Source: Manduca sexta (taxonomy: Eukaryota > Arthropoda > Insecta > Lepidoptera > Sphingidae). Taken from it: a stretch of 64,000 bases of DNA. Below, in pieces: positions 30,953 through 39,367 of this stretch. Within the stretch, counting starts at the first letter, position 1. The number at the start of each line of letters is the position of its first letter. Position numbers and translations under genes: made by a program. The stretch lies in the NCBI RefSeq assembly GCF_014839805.1, contig NC_051138.1, positions 13,266,983 through 13,330,982 of the forward strand, given 5' to 3'. Below the pieces are notes generated by a model. The model had not been told where the DNA came from, did not search any database, and was given only the letters and a program-made list of their open reading frames with translations.

Positions 30953-33301
30953 CTAAAGCATACATACAAATTTTTTTAGTTTATTTTTAAAAAGTATTAT
31001 ATTATTACATTCCTTTAATTCGTTAGGTAAGCTATTATACAACTGTACTCCTTCAAATAATATTGTTTTCTTTCCGTAATTAGTTCGGGCATTAGTAAGT
31101 TGAAGTTTGTGTTTGTTTCTTAAATTATGTTTATGAAGTTTAGTTATAAAGTTGATATTAGATTGTATAGATTTTGTGTTTATGTTTTTAATAAGGATGC
31201 AAGTGTAATATGTATAAAGTTGTTTTAGATTTAATATTTTTGTTTTTTCATATAATTGTGCTGTTGGTGCATGATAGTGATAGTTGTATAATATTTTAAT
31301 TATTTTATTTTGAGTTCTTTGCAGGACGCTAAGGTTGGTAACAGCCGCCGAACCCCAAATTTCAATGAGATATTCCAAATGTGATTTGATTAATGAATTG
31401 TATATAACGGGCCGGACTTTATTGGGAATACAGCGTGATGACTTATACAAAGCTCCTAATATTGAGATAAGTTTTGTTCTAACATGATCAATATGCACTT
31501 TCCATGTCAATTTTTCGTCAAGCCATAAGCCGAGATATTTTTCTTGATTGGAACGTCGTAGCATGTCGTTATTCATAGTGAGAGGTGTAAAATCCGGTAT
31601 GGTTTTATTTTTTGCGGCAAAAATCATGAATGATGTTTTGGCCGTATTAACTGTAAGTAAATTGTATTTAAGCCATTCGTTGAGCAAATTTAGGTCCCTT
31701 TGCGCATCCGATATCATATCATGGATAGAATTATCAAAATAAAAAAGGCATGTGTCATCTGCATATAGTGTAAGATGCCCAGTCAGTCCAATGTTGCTAA
31801 TGTTATTTATATATATTAGAAATAATAATGGACCAACGATAGACCCTTGGGGAATGCCATAGGTTATGTCCTGGGTGGAACTAATAAAATTATTAATTTT
31901 TACAACTTGCTGCCTGTTTCTCAAGTATGATGTAAAAATATCAAGGGCAGTGTCACAAACGCCTATATTATTCAATTTTTCTATTAGCTTTTTGTGGCTT
32001 ACAGTGTCGAAGGCTTTTTTTAAGTCTATAAAAATGCCTAGGGCTAAATTTTTTTTATCAATGTGGGTCTTTATTTTGGTAATTAAATCAATCGCAGCCG
32101 TGAGAGTACTCGATTTCTGACGGAAACCGTATTGCTGGTTTATCAGAATTTTTTTGTCCACTAGATAATTGTTTAAGCGATCATATAAAATACGTTCAAA
32201 TATTTTTGACAATACAGGTAAGACTGATATTGGACGGTAATTATTAGGGTCCAATTTACAACCGGATTTATAAATTGGACTCACTTTAGCGACCTTTAGT
32301 GTATCGGGAAAGACACCACGTGCCAAGCAATTATTAATACAATTAGTTAACCTATCTACGATTATGGGTTTCAAACATTTTATTGCTTTAGTGCTAATGC
32401 CATCTAAGCCAGTACTAGTGTTACTATCTAAATTATCTATAATTTTTGATACTTCTTTTGCACTACATTGTGAGAGTTCTTTGAGAGTGTTATTATACGC
32501 CGAAATATTTTCGTGCAATATTAGTGTACTATCACTATTAATATGATATAAATTGGGAATTTTATTGGCCAGTTCCAGACCAACAGCCGAGAAAAAGTTA
32601 TTAAGCGTATTGCAAATGGCAGTGCCATCCGTAATAAGTCCAGAATCCGTCATATTCGTAGTAGTCGTTTCCCGGGTACTGTACATTCTATTTATATTAT
32701 TCACTAATTTGTAACCTGCTTCCTGAATGCTATTTAAATATTGCATCACGTGACTCTCCGTACTGAGAAGGTCGATGTTAAAATCGCCGAACGCAATTGC
32801 CCTTTCCCTTTGTTCCAGTTGTGGGATGTATTTATCCAAAAAATTCTTTACATTCGTTTCTCCAGGTTTGTACACAGCTCCGATGTTGAGTGACAGTTTA
32901 TCTATGTGAATCCACAAATAATGATTATGATTGTCGAGCAGTTCTTCTGTAACTTCATATTGAATGCTACTGTGTACATAAATGGATACACCACCTCCTT
33001 TGCTATTTTGTCTATAATTATAGATGTGCATATAGTTTGGTAAATTATACATTTTCGCATCATTTTCTGATGTAATCCAAGTCTCGGTAAATATACATAT
33101 ATGAATAGTCTTCGGTATCGCTTTAATAATACATTTTATTTCGTCTAATTTTCCTGCCTTACGAATACTACGCAGATTAGCATAGAAGAATCTTAGTGAC
33201 GACGGACTTAGAGGAATATCTTCATATTTTTTTATTATGTGGTGATTTAAATCTTGATTATTTACTGTATTTGTTGCATTTGGTGTTGAATTATTTATTA
33301 G
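30953..33301 (-). CDS. LINE ORF2: endonuclease (deleted) and reverse transcriptase
   Basis: 782 residues are read if ORF2 is entered by a -1 shift from ORF1; the frame is open from 33301 to the stop at 30953. The first ATG is only at 33052, well inside the endonuclease, so entry by an ATG would cut off FFYANLRSIRK and FTETWIT, the start of the APE-type endonuclease. GDFNIDLL is present. After STRETTTT the protein jumps to DSGLITDG, and the segment that should hold the endonuclease SDH box is absent. The reverse transcriptase is complete: DLKKAFDTVSHKKL, GIPQGSIVGPLLFLIYINN and LYADDTCLF (catalytic YADD). The C-terminal end has the GVQLYNSLPNELK block common in CR1/Jockey elements. Confidence 0.88.
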   Translation of the reverse strand, partial: LINNSTPNATNTVNNQDLNHHIIKKYEDIPLSPSSLRFFYANLRSIRKAGKLDEIKCIIKAIPKTIHICIFTETWITSENDAKMYNLPNYMHIYNYRQNSKGGGVSIYVHSSIQYEVTEELLDNHNHYLWIHIDKLSLNIGAVYKPGETNVKNFLDKYIPQLEQRERAIAFGDFNIDLLSTESHVMQYLNSIQEAGYKLVNNINRMYSTRETTTTNMTDSGLITDGTAICNTLNNFFSAVGLELANKIPNLYHINSDSTLILHENISAYNNTLKELSQCSAKEVSKIIDNLDSNTSTGLDGISTKAIKCLKPIIVDRLTNCINNCLARGVFPDTLKVAKVSPIYKSGCKLDPNNYRPISVLPVLSKIFERILYDRLNNYLVDKKILINQQYGFRQKSSTLTAAIDLITKIKTHIDKKNLALGIFIDLKKAFDTVSHKKLIEKLNNIGVCDTALDIFTSYLRNRQQVVKINNFISSTQDITYGIPQGSIVGPLLFLIYINNISNIGLTGHLTLYADDTCLFYFDNSIHDMISDAQRDLNLLNEWLKYNLLTVNTAKTSFMIFAAKNKTIPDFTPLTMNNDMLRRSNQEKYLGLWLDEKLTWKVHIDHVRTKLISILGALYKSSRCIPNKVRPVIYNSLIKSHLEYLIEIWGSAAVTNLSVLQRTQNKIIKILYNYHYHAPTAQLYEKTKILNLKQLYTYYTCILIKNINTKSIQSNINFITKLHKHNLRNKHKLQLTNARTNYGKKTILFEGVQLYNSLPNELKECNNIILFKNKLKKFVCML

Positions 33302-33307
33302 TTTTTT
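33298..33307 (-). promoter_or_regulatory. Predicted -1 ribosomal frameshift site (A AAA AAC)
   Basis: On the minus strand the heptamer A AAA AAC occupies 33307-33301 with ORF1 zero-frame codons AAA AAC, followed directly by stop TAA (33300-33298). A -1 slip reads AAA AAA CTA ATA AAT and continues openly into ORF2. The heptamer is one of the classical X XXY YYZ slippery sequences of eukaryotic retroviruses. No strong downstream stem or pseudoknot is obvious by eye. Confidence 0.6.
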
Positions 33308-34206
33308 TGGTTCGTGTTGTTTACAGTAATAACAGGTATACCTTTAATATATTTAATGATCAAGTTTTTCTCTCCTGCCTTTGTTCTATTATTTAATTCT
33401 TCTTTAAGAGACTGCATATATTGCCTTTGTGTTGGAGTTACATCAGAGTAGATTTTAATATTCGTAGGTAATTTCGTCTTATTCCGTAGAATATGTTTAG
33501 CAATATTAATATCACCAAAACATACCTTTAAGGCGCGGTTCTTGTTGGGAGTATACTTTCCCAAACGCATAGTTTTAATTGGCTTAGGACAATCTTCATA
33601 TAATAGTGACAGTATTTTAATAATTTCAGTTTCGTCATGATGGCGTCTAGAATTAAAGTTTTTGTCCATCTTTTCCAATATACCCACAATCACTACATTT
33701 TTTTCGCGACCGCATCGATCTTTTAACTCCTGGATGAGGTTTTCTTGGACAAGCGGAAGCGGTGTTGACGTTGTACTCTCGGCGAGTTTATAGTTTTTAA
33801 TTTGCATTATTTCATTTTCTATAACTCTGAACTTATCCTTAGTTTTAGTGTCGTTTAATTTTATGTTTTCTATTTCTTTATTTATCTGTTCTAGTTGTTG
33901 TGTAAAATTTTCGGTGGTTGATTTTATTGCCTTGATTTCATTTTTAATCTCACATATTTCATCGCGCAAATGTGATAAGTTTTCATTTTGAGATTTACCA
34001 AACTCTTCTAATAAATTCATCATATCTTTACGGAAGTTATCAAAATCTTGTTTAAAGTCATGTGTTTCAGTACGTTGCTTGCGTTTTCTTAAATTTTTAT
34101 GTAAGTAGTCATCATCGCCATAAGTAGGTAGCTTAGAAAAACATCCGTTGGCATTCTCGCTATCGCTTGTCAGTTTAGCGCCGGGCGGCGTCCTCTTTAG
34201 GCTCAT
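33298..34206 (-). CDS. LINE ORF1: coiled-coil nucleic-acid-binding protein
   Basis: 302 residues, ATG at 34206 and double stop TAATAA at 33300. A charged N-terminal part with KRKQRTE is followed by a long coiled coil (about residues 50-140, many E/K/I/L heptads). A folded domain then starts near KNVVIVGILEKMD and continues through MRLGKYTPNKNRALKVCFGD, the RRM-like ORF1 domain of CR1-type LINEs. It would bind element RNA as a chaperone. The last codons CAA AAA AAC TAA hold the slippery site annotated separately. Confidence 0.88.
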   Translation of the reverse strand: MSLKRTPPGAKLTSDSENANGCFSKLPTYGDDDYLHKNLRKRKQRTETHDFKQDFDNFRKDMMNLLEEFGKSQNENLSHLRDEICEIKNEIKAIKSTTENFTQQLEQINKEIENIKLNDTKTKDKFRVIENEIMQIKNYKLAESTTSTPLPLVQENLIQELKDRCGREKNVVIVGILEKMDKNFNSRRHHDETEIIKILSLLYEDCPKPIKTMRLGKYTPNKNRALKVCFGDINIAKHILRNKTKLPTNIKIYSDVTPTQRQYMQSLKEELNNRTKAGEKNLIIKYIKGIPVITVNNTNQKN

Positions 34207-34501
34207 TACTATGGATTGTATTGTAAATTGCCACTACTCGTACTGGTGCGAGCGAAACAAAAAATAGCAACGCTTCTCTTCACACTTGAGGTTTGCGGGG
34301 GGCTGCTAGCTGCGTAGGCGCCGGTCGCAGAAACATAGGGTCTTGAGTAACAATAATTTGTTGTTCCGGAATAAACTTTGTAACAGTGAGCACAAGATTA
34401 AATATTGCGTGCAGGATTTTTGTAAAAGTAATTATAAATTATCCCGATAACGCTTAACACGTCTGTATCCAACAAGCGCCGGACTCCGGACTCATAAAAT
34501 A
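34207..34501 (-). promoter_or_regulatory. LINE 5' leader, likely internal promoter
   Basis: This is a GC-richer leader (GGCGCCTACGCAGCTAGCAG on the minus strand) upstream of the ORF1 ATG. LINEs of this type carry internal promoters here, but I see no specific element. Confidence 0.4.
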
Positions 34502-34998
34502 TTAGAATAAAAAAATACCGCGATAAAATCCGCAAAACAGTTTTATAATGATTTATTATTGCAGTTTTATTTCAGTGTTATAAACCTGGAAGTAGTAGTA
34601 TTTTTATATCTACCTGCGACTTTCTCATAGTTAAACGGCTAAGCCAATTTCGATAAAATCGAAGTGAAAATAACGGTGTATAATATATTATTTTAATCGA
34701 ATAACTATTTTGAATATTTGTTCTCTAGCGGACCTTGGACGATAAATTTAAACATAACCTGTGAACTATTGCGGAAGTGTATAGGTAGTGAATACAAGTA
34801 AATTCTTTAAACAATTACGCAACACGTTTAAACAGATAATGGGGTATTTACGAGCGAGCTAATATTAAAGTGTGCTGCAATTATTTCAACCATTTAAATG
34901 CCTCTGATTACACACTTCGTTATTAGTCATGCTAATTATTATTCGCGGCTTCGCTTGAGAAAAAATATTCTTTTGAATAATTCTAGTTAATCGTTGAT

Positions 34999-35272
34999 AC
35001 GACCCCTTATTCATAAACGTTATTAACTCAAGAGTATTGCTGTGATAACATGTCTGTTTCTCAGTGCTGTCGGCATGGCAGCCATCGCAGTGCGTAGACA
35101 TAGGGCCGTTGTGATTGGCTAATATTGAGATACAACTTGAATCTAGTTGGCTGTCAGATAAACACAGTTGAACAAACAGCAAGCTGTAAGATAAACAAAG
35201 CTGAGAAACAAACTTATTATCACAGCAATGCTCCGTTCTTAGATAAATAACGTTTATGAATAAGGGGGTTAG
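34999..35272. mobile_element. Foldback MITE with about 60-bp inverted arms
   Basis: The left arm begins GACCCCTTATTCATAAACGT and runs past TGCTGTGATAACATGTCTGT to TTTCTCAG. The right arm, from CTGAGAAACAAACTTATTAT to TTTATGAATAAGGGGGTT, is its inverse with a few mismatches. The middle has GGCATGGCAGCCATCGCAGT. A related half is at 59560-59665. It is non-coding. Confidence 0.75.
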
Positions 35273-35357
35273 TATGTAAGTAGAGTTAAAGTTGTTGCGT
35301 TGTTTTGTTTCTTATTTATATGTCGGTAAAGGAAAAGGTACGAAAGGTAGGAAAGGT

Positions 35358-35560
35358 TACGGTGAAGGAAAACATCGTGAGGAAACCTGCATACCTGAGA
35401 AGTTCTCTATAGGAATTTCGAGGGTGTGTGAAGTCTACCAATCCGCACTAGGCCAGCGTGGTGGACTAAGGCCTAATCCCTCTCAGTAGTAGAGGAGGCC
35501 CGTGCTCAGCAGTGGGCAAGTATATAATACAGGGCTGATATTATTATTATTATTATTATG
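35358..35560 (+). mobile_element. SINE-4, full copy
   Basis: This is close to the copy at 912-1112, with a clean TATTATTATTATTATTATTA-type tail. It is immediately followed by SINE-3. Confidence 0.8.
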
Positions 35561-35785
35561 CCGGTAAAGTGACCCTACTACACCTTGTGGTAAATAGGGT
35601 CGAGGCCAATAGATGTCGACTGACGAGCGATGCTTACCCCTCGGCACTCGACACCTTTATGCCAGCTTGTTGGAACTGGATATATACAGGATGATCTGGG
35701 AACGCGACACACTTATGGCCACTATGGCGGATTTTAATACGGTAATCGCTATCTGGGCGGATATAAAATATATCCAGTGCTTTAT
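35561..35785 (+). mobile_element. SINE-3, nearly complete copy
   Basis: It has GATGTCGACTGACGAGCGAT, CCCCTCGGCACTCGACACCT, GGAACTGGATATATACAGGA, CGCGACACACTTATGGCCAC and GCTATCTGGGCGGATATAAA, ending near ATATATCCAG. Confidence 0.75.
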
Positions 35786-35819
35786 AAAGATCTAGATTAA
35801 ATATCCATATCTAAGTATG

Positions 35820-36095
35820 TTTAGGGTTCTGTGCCCCATAAAGAAGGCCTTCAGATCACTTTGCTGTTTGTCGGTCATGGTCCCCAAGAATGCGTATAGG
35901 TTGATATTTAATTTTTATAAAAATCAACTTGTAAGTCAACGATATCAAAAGATATGACTGCTTATGAATTAATTTGAACTTATATACTTATATAAGTTTA
36001 TCAAGTTTCAATTTATTTATACACCATACCTATTGTACCATAACTTTGTACGGAGCCCTCGGTGAGCGAGTCCAACTCGCACTTGTCGAATTTTA
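35820..36095 (+). mobile_element. TAGGGTT-type lepidopteran repeat
   Basis: It starts TTTAGGGTTCTGTGCCCC and ends TACGGAGCCCTCGGTGAGCG, then AGTCCAACTCGCACTTGTCG. I know this pair of ends from memory as a widespread lepidopteran element; the middle is shortened. Confidence 0.55.
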
Positions 36096-36164
36096 TTTGT
36101 ATCATTCTGTAATAAAAGCTGTTATTTTTGTCTTCATTACTAGAACAATCGTGCCCATCTTATT

Positions 36165-36285
36165 TTACTGCGGGCACGTTTAAGTGACGTCACTGCGCCT
36201 GATGGTAAACAGAAAGGCGTCCAGACAAGGTATCGAAGACATGATTATCCCTCGCCAGTCGTCACAATTATGCCGACCTATTGTG
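36165..36285 (+). mobile_element. SINE-3 fragment
   Basis: It has GCGCCTGATGGTAAACAG, then CTCGCCAGTCGTCACAATTA and TGCCGACCTATTG. The second half is absent. Confidence 0.6.
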
Positions 36286-37037
36286 TCTTCATAATAATCG
36301 TACAATACAAAAACTCATTGTTACGGAAATCCACAAAAAGTTAGGAAATTACACTAAATACGACAAATATAATGGACTATCTTTTGCTTTCGGCTCTGCG
36401 CGCGTGATAAAGATTTTCCGGGATTCATTTTTTTCTTGGGATGTAAAGCAGTCTACAGCATTCACGAATAATGTTTCTTTCTTATAGGGAAAACATAATT
36501 GTCACGTAGATCTCGAGATAAGCGCGTTAAAACAAATTACTCAGCCTTATACCTATACTATATTGTAGCTTCTCAGGTATATTTTTATAAATTTCTTTAA
36601 CAAGACCGATGAGTCTACTAAAATTCAAAAGTAATTGTCAATTTACTTAAATTGTAAAAAATGTAAAAACCGGTGTCAGCTGTTAAAACGTATTATGAGT
36701 AATTACTTCAAAAAAATATACTTTTTATAACTAATAAAGCTGGTGTTCTATGTTTATTCATGCATACTTTCAACACTTCCATATCTATACATGTATTGTA
36801 AAATTATTATAAATGCAAAAGATACGATTTCGTGATAATACAAAGCTATGGAGATAGTTTGGAACTGAGATCGGATATATTGTTTTTGTTACGACAAAAA
36901 CTTAACGCCATCAGAGCCGCGAGCGATGACCGATACGAAATTAATGCTTTTTATCAGAAAGCGTATCAATCGGCATATATTATTCGTATAAATTAACTTC
37001 CTTGTTATTATATACTAATATATGTATTATATATTAT
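36286..37037. other. AT-rich DNA, nothing recognised
   Basis: Nothing could be supported here. Confidence 0.4.
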
Positions 37038-37271
37038 TTATACTAGCTGTCCCGACAGACAATGTCCTGTTAACTATGAATTTGCAACGCGATTTTCAGT
37101 CGCTGAAATTAACTTTTCTAAAGTTCCGCTCAACTTCCTTAATTTTTTCTTTCACAAGATCATTCTCCTGACAATAACAAACACAACAAAAAAAAAAAAG
37201 TGAAATCGGTCTAGCCGTTCACGCGTGATGGCGTGACCAAGGAAAATAGAGATTCATTTATATATATAGAT
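37038..37271 (-). mobile_element. Helitron-like element, family B
   Basis: It starts ACTAGCTGTCCCGACAGACA and has GTGAAATCGGTCTAGCCGTT and GTGATGGCGTGACCAAGG. It ends in the TATATATAGATA run. Confidence 0.65.
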
Positions 37272-37600
37272 AATAGATATCAGCCCTGTAAAAATACTAT
37301 CCTACTGCTGGGCATGAACCTATTCTACTACTAAGATAAATTAGGCCTTATTCCACTGCGCCGGCTTAAAGTGGAATGATAAACTTCATATACCCTCAAA
37401 ATTCTTATAGTGAAATTCTGAGGTATTTAGGTTTCATTATGATGTTATCCTTCATCGTTAAAGTAAGGGAAGATTCACAAAAAATACACACATAACTTTA
37501 CAAAATTCATAGGTTCGTGCCTTTGAGTTTTGATCCTGCGCACATTCATCTCGGCAGCCTTTTCCACTCTCAACTACGATATCGGCGAATCGCCGCTTGT
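37272..37600 (-). mobile_element. SINE-4 copy with extended 5' part
   Basis: On the plus strand it begins ATATCAGCCCTGTAAAAATA, then GAACCTATTCTACTACTAAG, a GATGTTATCCTTCATCG box and TGATCCTGCGCACATTCATC. It is diverged. Confidence 0.6.
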
Positions 37601-38092
37601 TTTTTCCGTATAGTTTAATTTAATCGTTTATAGCATAAATAATATGCTCTATAATCACGTGAATTTCATTGTCGTGGCTCAATTAGACTAAGCGAGTTTT
37701 GCTGCAAGTTTTTTGAGGCGAGCGTTGCCTAACGTTGTGTTCAGACGAGGCGGATAACGCGGTTACTTATAGACGGATTCTAACAAAAAACCTTCAACCT
37801 TGAACCTAGTAATAACAGTTATGATATTATAAAGTGTAATATAATTTATAATAAAACCTGGTTATAACAGTTAAAATACCACAACTACTTTGAATTGCAC
37901 GTGATATGAGAACTTGTCTTCTTAAGTACTGTGAAATGGCCCGCAAAAACTTAGCACACTACTGCGTGATGACTTTTTTGTACGTGTTGATCCATTAATG
38001 TACAAAAAATCTTGTGGACCCGAGTTGTTAATTAGCTATTATATCTAAGCGCACAAATGAAAGGATACTAACGATGTCCATTAAATGTAATA
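37601..38092. other. AT-rich DNA, nothing recognised
   Basis: Nothing could be supported here. Confidence 0.4.
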
Positions 38093-38098
38093 AACATA

Positions 38099-38400
38099 TG
38101 GCGGTACAATCGATACATACACCGCCATCTTGTCAACATCGCCGGAACTGCAAGAGGATCGATGCAGTGACGCAACTACAGTGATATCACACAGCAATCA
38201 CGATAGATGGCGACGTCGATCCTGAATCACGCTTGCACAATTTGAGCGACGCATTGCATATATACCATCTCCGAATAGGAACCGTCGGAGGGGCCGCGGC
38301 CGGTCAGGCGCAACATCTGCCTGACTGGGAATCTTCCCCCTCTATAGAGGAACGCAACCATCTGTTCCTCTACAGTGGCGTCTACCTTTACGCCGCTACA
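38099..38400 (+). repeat. TRIM left LTR
   Basis: It starts TGGCGGTACAATCGATACAT and ends TTTACGCCGCTACA. A TATATA box at 38259-38264 probably marks the promoter. The stretch after it (about 38285 onward) would be the R/U5 part. Confidence 0.92.
38259..38264 (+). promoter_or_regulatory. TATA box in left LTR
   Basis: TATATA lies within GCATATATACC. The same box is in the right LTR at about 39220-39225. Transcription would start some 25-30 bp downstream. Confidence 0.5.
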
Positions 38401-38401
38401 G

Positions 38402-38416
38402 TGGTGACCCCTGACG
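38402..38416 (+). promoter_or_regulatory. Primer-binding site, tRNA-Trp type
   Basis: TGGTGACCCCTGACG begins one base after the LTR. The first ten bases match the complement of the tRNA-Trp 3' end (from memory, ...GGGGTCACCA). One extra T then interrupts the match before GACG. Confidence 0.7.
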
Positions 38417-38731
38417 CTGAACATCATCGCACCGTGATCAACGAGACCAGCCGCACCTGCATCGTCGTCGCTTCGCACCACCACGTCATCCATCACTTCC
38501 TTTCCATCCAGCCAGTCAACACTTCGCACAGCCAGCCAGCACTGTCCAGCCATTAAGGTTACCACATGCATGCTGCCAATGCAAGCCTGGTACCTTCGGC
38601 ATTCCTGCACGAACTTCGGCTCCAACGTCACGGCACAACTGCGCTACAGCCGGACCATCTTCGGGCAGCATTCGCCGGTTGTCGCGGTATAGCCACGTGA
38701 CGCACCGAACTCATCGCAGAGGACGCAACAT

Positions 38732-38960
38732 CGATTCCGACTCACTGGAATCGTACTCTCAGCTTCGCTTCAAAGGAGCTGACTACCTGCGCACAGCCCT
38801 GACTCACTAGGGCCAATTGCGCACGGTTCCGACTCACTGGGACCACACCCCGACTCACTAGGGCATCTCACCCCGACTCACTGGGGCATCTCTCACCCCG
38901 ACTCACTGGGGCAACTACACCCCGATTCACTGGGAACATCTACACCCCGACGCACTGGGG
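38732..38960 (+). repeat. Array of eight 8-nt-loop hairpin motifs
   Basis: The core GACTCACT starts at 38739, 38801, 38831, 38852, 38875, 38900, 38924 (GATTCACT) and 38949 (GACGCACT). The bases on its two sides are complementary and differ between copies: CGATTCC/GGAATCG, GCCCT/AGGGC, GGTTCC/GGGACC (one G-T pair) and CCCC/GGGG in three. The fourth and seventh have a C-A mismatch. Spacing is 62, 30, 21, 23, 25, 24 and 25 bp, not multiples of three, so this is not a peptide repeat. Confidence 0.9.
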
Positions 38961-39040
38961 CAATCTGCTCTCTGGCAGCGACATGCTATACGCTTAGCAT
39001 CGAAGACTCGACTGAAGACCTGAAGACTTTCGACCTCCGG

Positions 39041-39059
39041 TCTCCGGGGGGAAGTGATA
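39041..39059 (+). promoter_or_regulatory. Polypurine tract of the TRIM
   Basis: CCGGGGGGAAGTGATA lies directly before the right LTR, where plus-strand DNA synthesis would be primed. Confidence 0.7.
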
Positions 39060-39361
39060 TGGCGGTACAATCGATGCATACACCGCCATCTTGTCAACAT
39101 CGCCGGAACTGCAAGAGGATCGATGCAGTGACGCAACTACAGTGATATCACACAGCAATCACGATAGATGGCGACGTCGATCCTGAATCACGCTTGCACA
39201 ATTTGAGCCACGCGTTGCATATATACCATCTCCGAATAGGAACCGTCGGAGGGGCCGCGGCCGGTCAGGCGCAACATCTGCCTGACTGGGAATCTTCCCC
39301 CTCTATAGAGGAACGCAACCATCTGTTCCTCTACAGTGGCGTCTACCTTTACGCCGCTACA
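39060..39361 (+). repeat. TRIM right LTR
   Basis: This differs from the left LTR by A/G at the GATACATAC site and by G/C and A/G in GAGCGACGCATTGC. It is otherwise the same length and sequence by eye. Confidence 0.92.
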
Positions 39362-39367
39362 AACATA

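Larger units (their letters stand above)
30838..34501 (-). mobile_element. Two-ORF non-LTR retrotransposon (CR1/Jockey superfamily)
   Basis: On the minus strand this has a GC-richer 5' leader (34207-34501), an ORF1 coiled-coil/nucleic-acid protein, an ORF2 with endonuclease and reverse transcriptase, and a short 3' UTR ending AAAATTCTTTAAACC. The bounds come from the split Penelope module around it. An A-rich duplication (about AAATAA) is possible but blurred by low complexity. ORF1 and the reverse transcriptase are open, so the copy is young, but ORF2 has an internal deletion. The clade is not certain; the ORF1/ORF2 style fits Daphne- or Kiri-like CR1 relatives. Confidence 0.85.
30815..34575. 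mobile_element. Penelope-type module split by a LINE
   Basis: Left of the LINE is AACGTCGGGAAAATAA (about 30821-30836), and right of it is AATAAAAAAATACCGCGATA then AAATCCGCAAAACAGTTTTA (from 34502). Together these give the order seen in other Penelope-derived termini: CGTCGGGAG, A-run, CCGCGATAAAATCC. The LINE therefore inserted in the A-run of an older module. Confidence 0.5.
38093..39367 (+). mobile_element. Small non-coding LTR retrotransposon (TRIM)
   Basis: Two 302-bp LTRs (38099-38400, 39060-39361), each TGG...TACA, enclose 659 bp. Target duplication AACATA lies at 38093-38098 and 39362-39367. The LTRs differ at three positions that I can see, so the insertion is recent. A primer-binding site lies 1 bp after the left LTR and a purine tract just before the right one. 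The interior has no gag or pol; the 107- and 134-codon open frames across it run through LTR and primer site and are by-products of the high GC content. Unlike its surroundings it is GC-rich. It must depend on an autonomous relative not present here. It is probably Gypsy-like, judging from the TG..CA ends, target duplication and primer type. Confidence 0.9.

Noticed and set aside
38227..38631. 134- and 107-codon open frames across the TRIM
   Set aside because: They run from LTR through the primer site and have no gag or pol motif. High GC content explains their length.
38795..38960. Simple minisatellite as full explanation of the TRIM interior repeats
   Set aside because: It could explain the CCCC/GGGG units, but not the three upstream units with different yet still paired stems.
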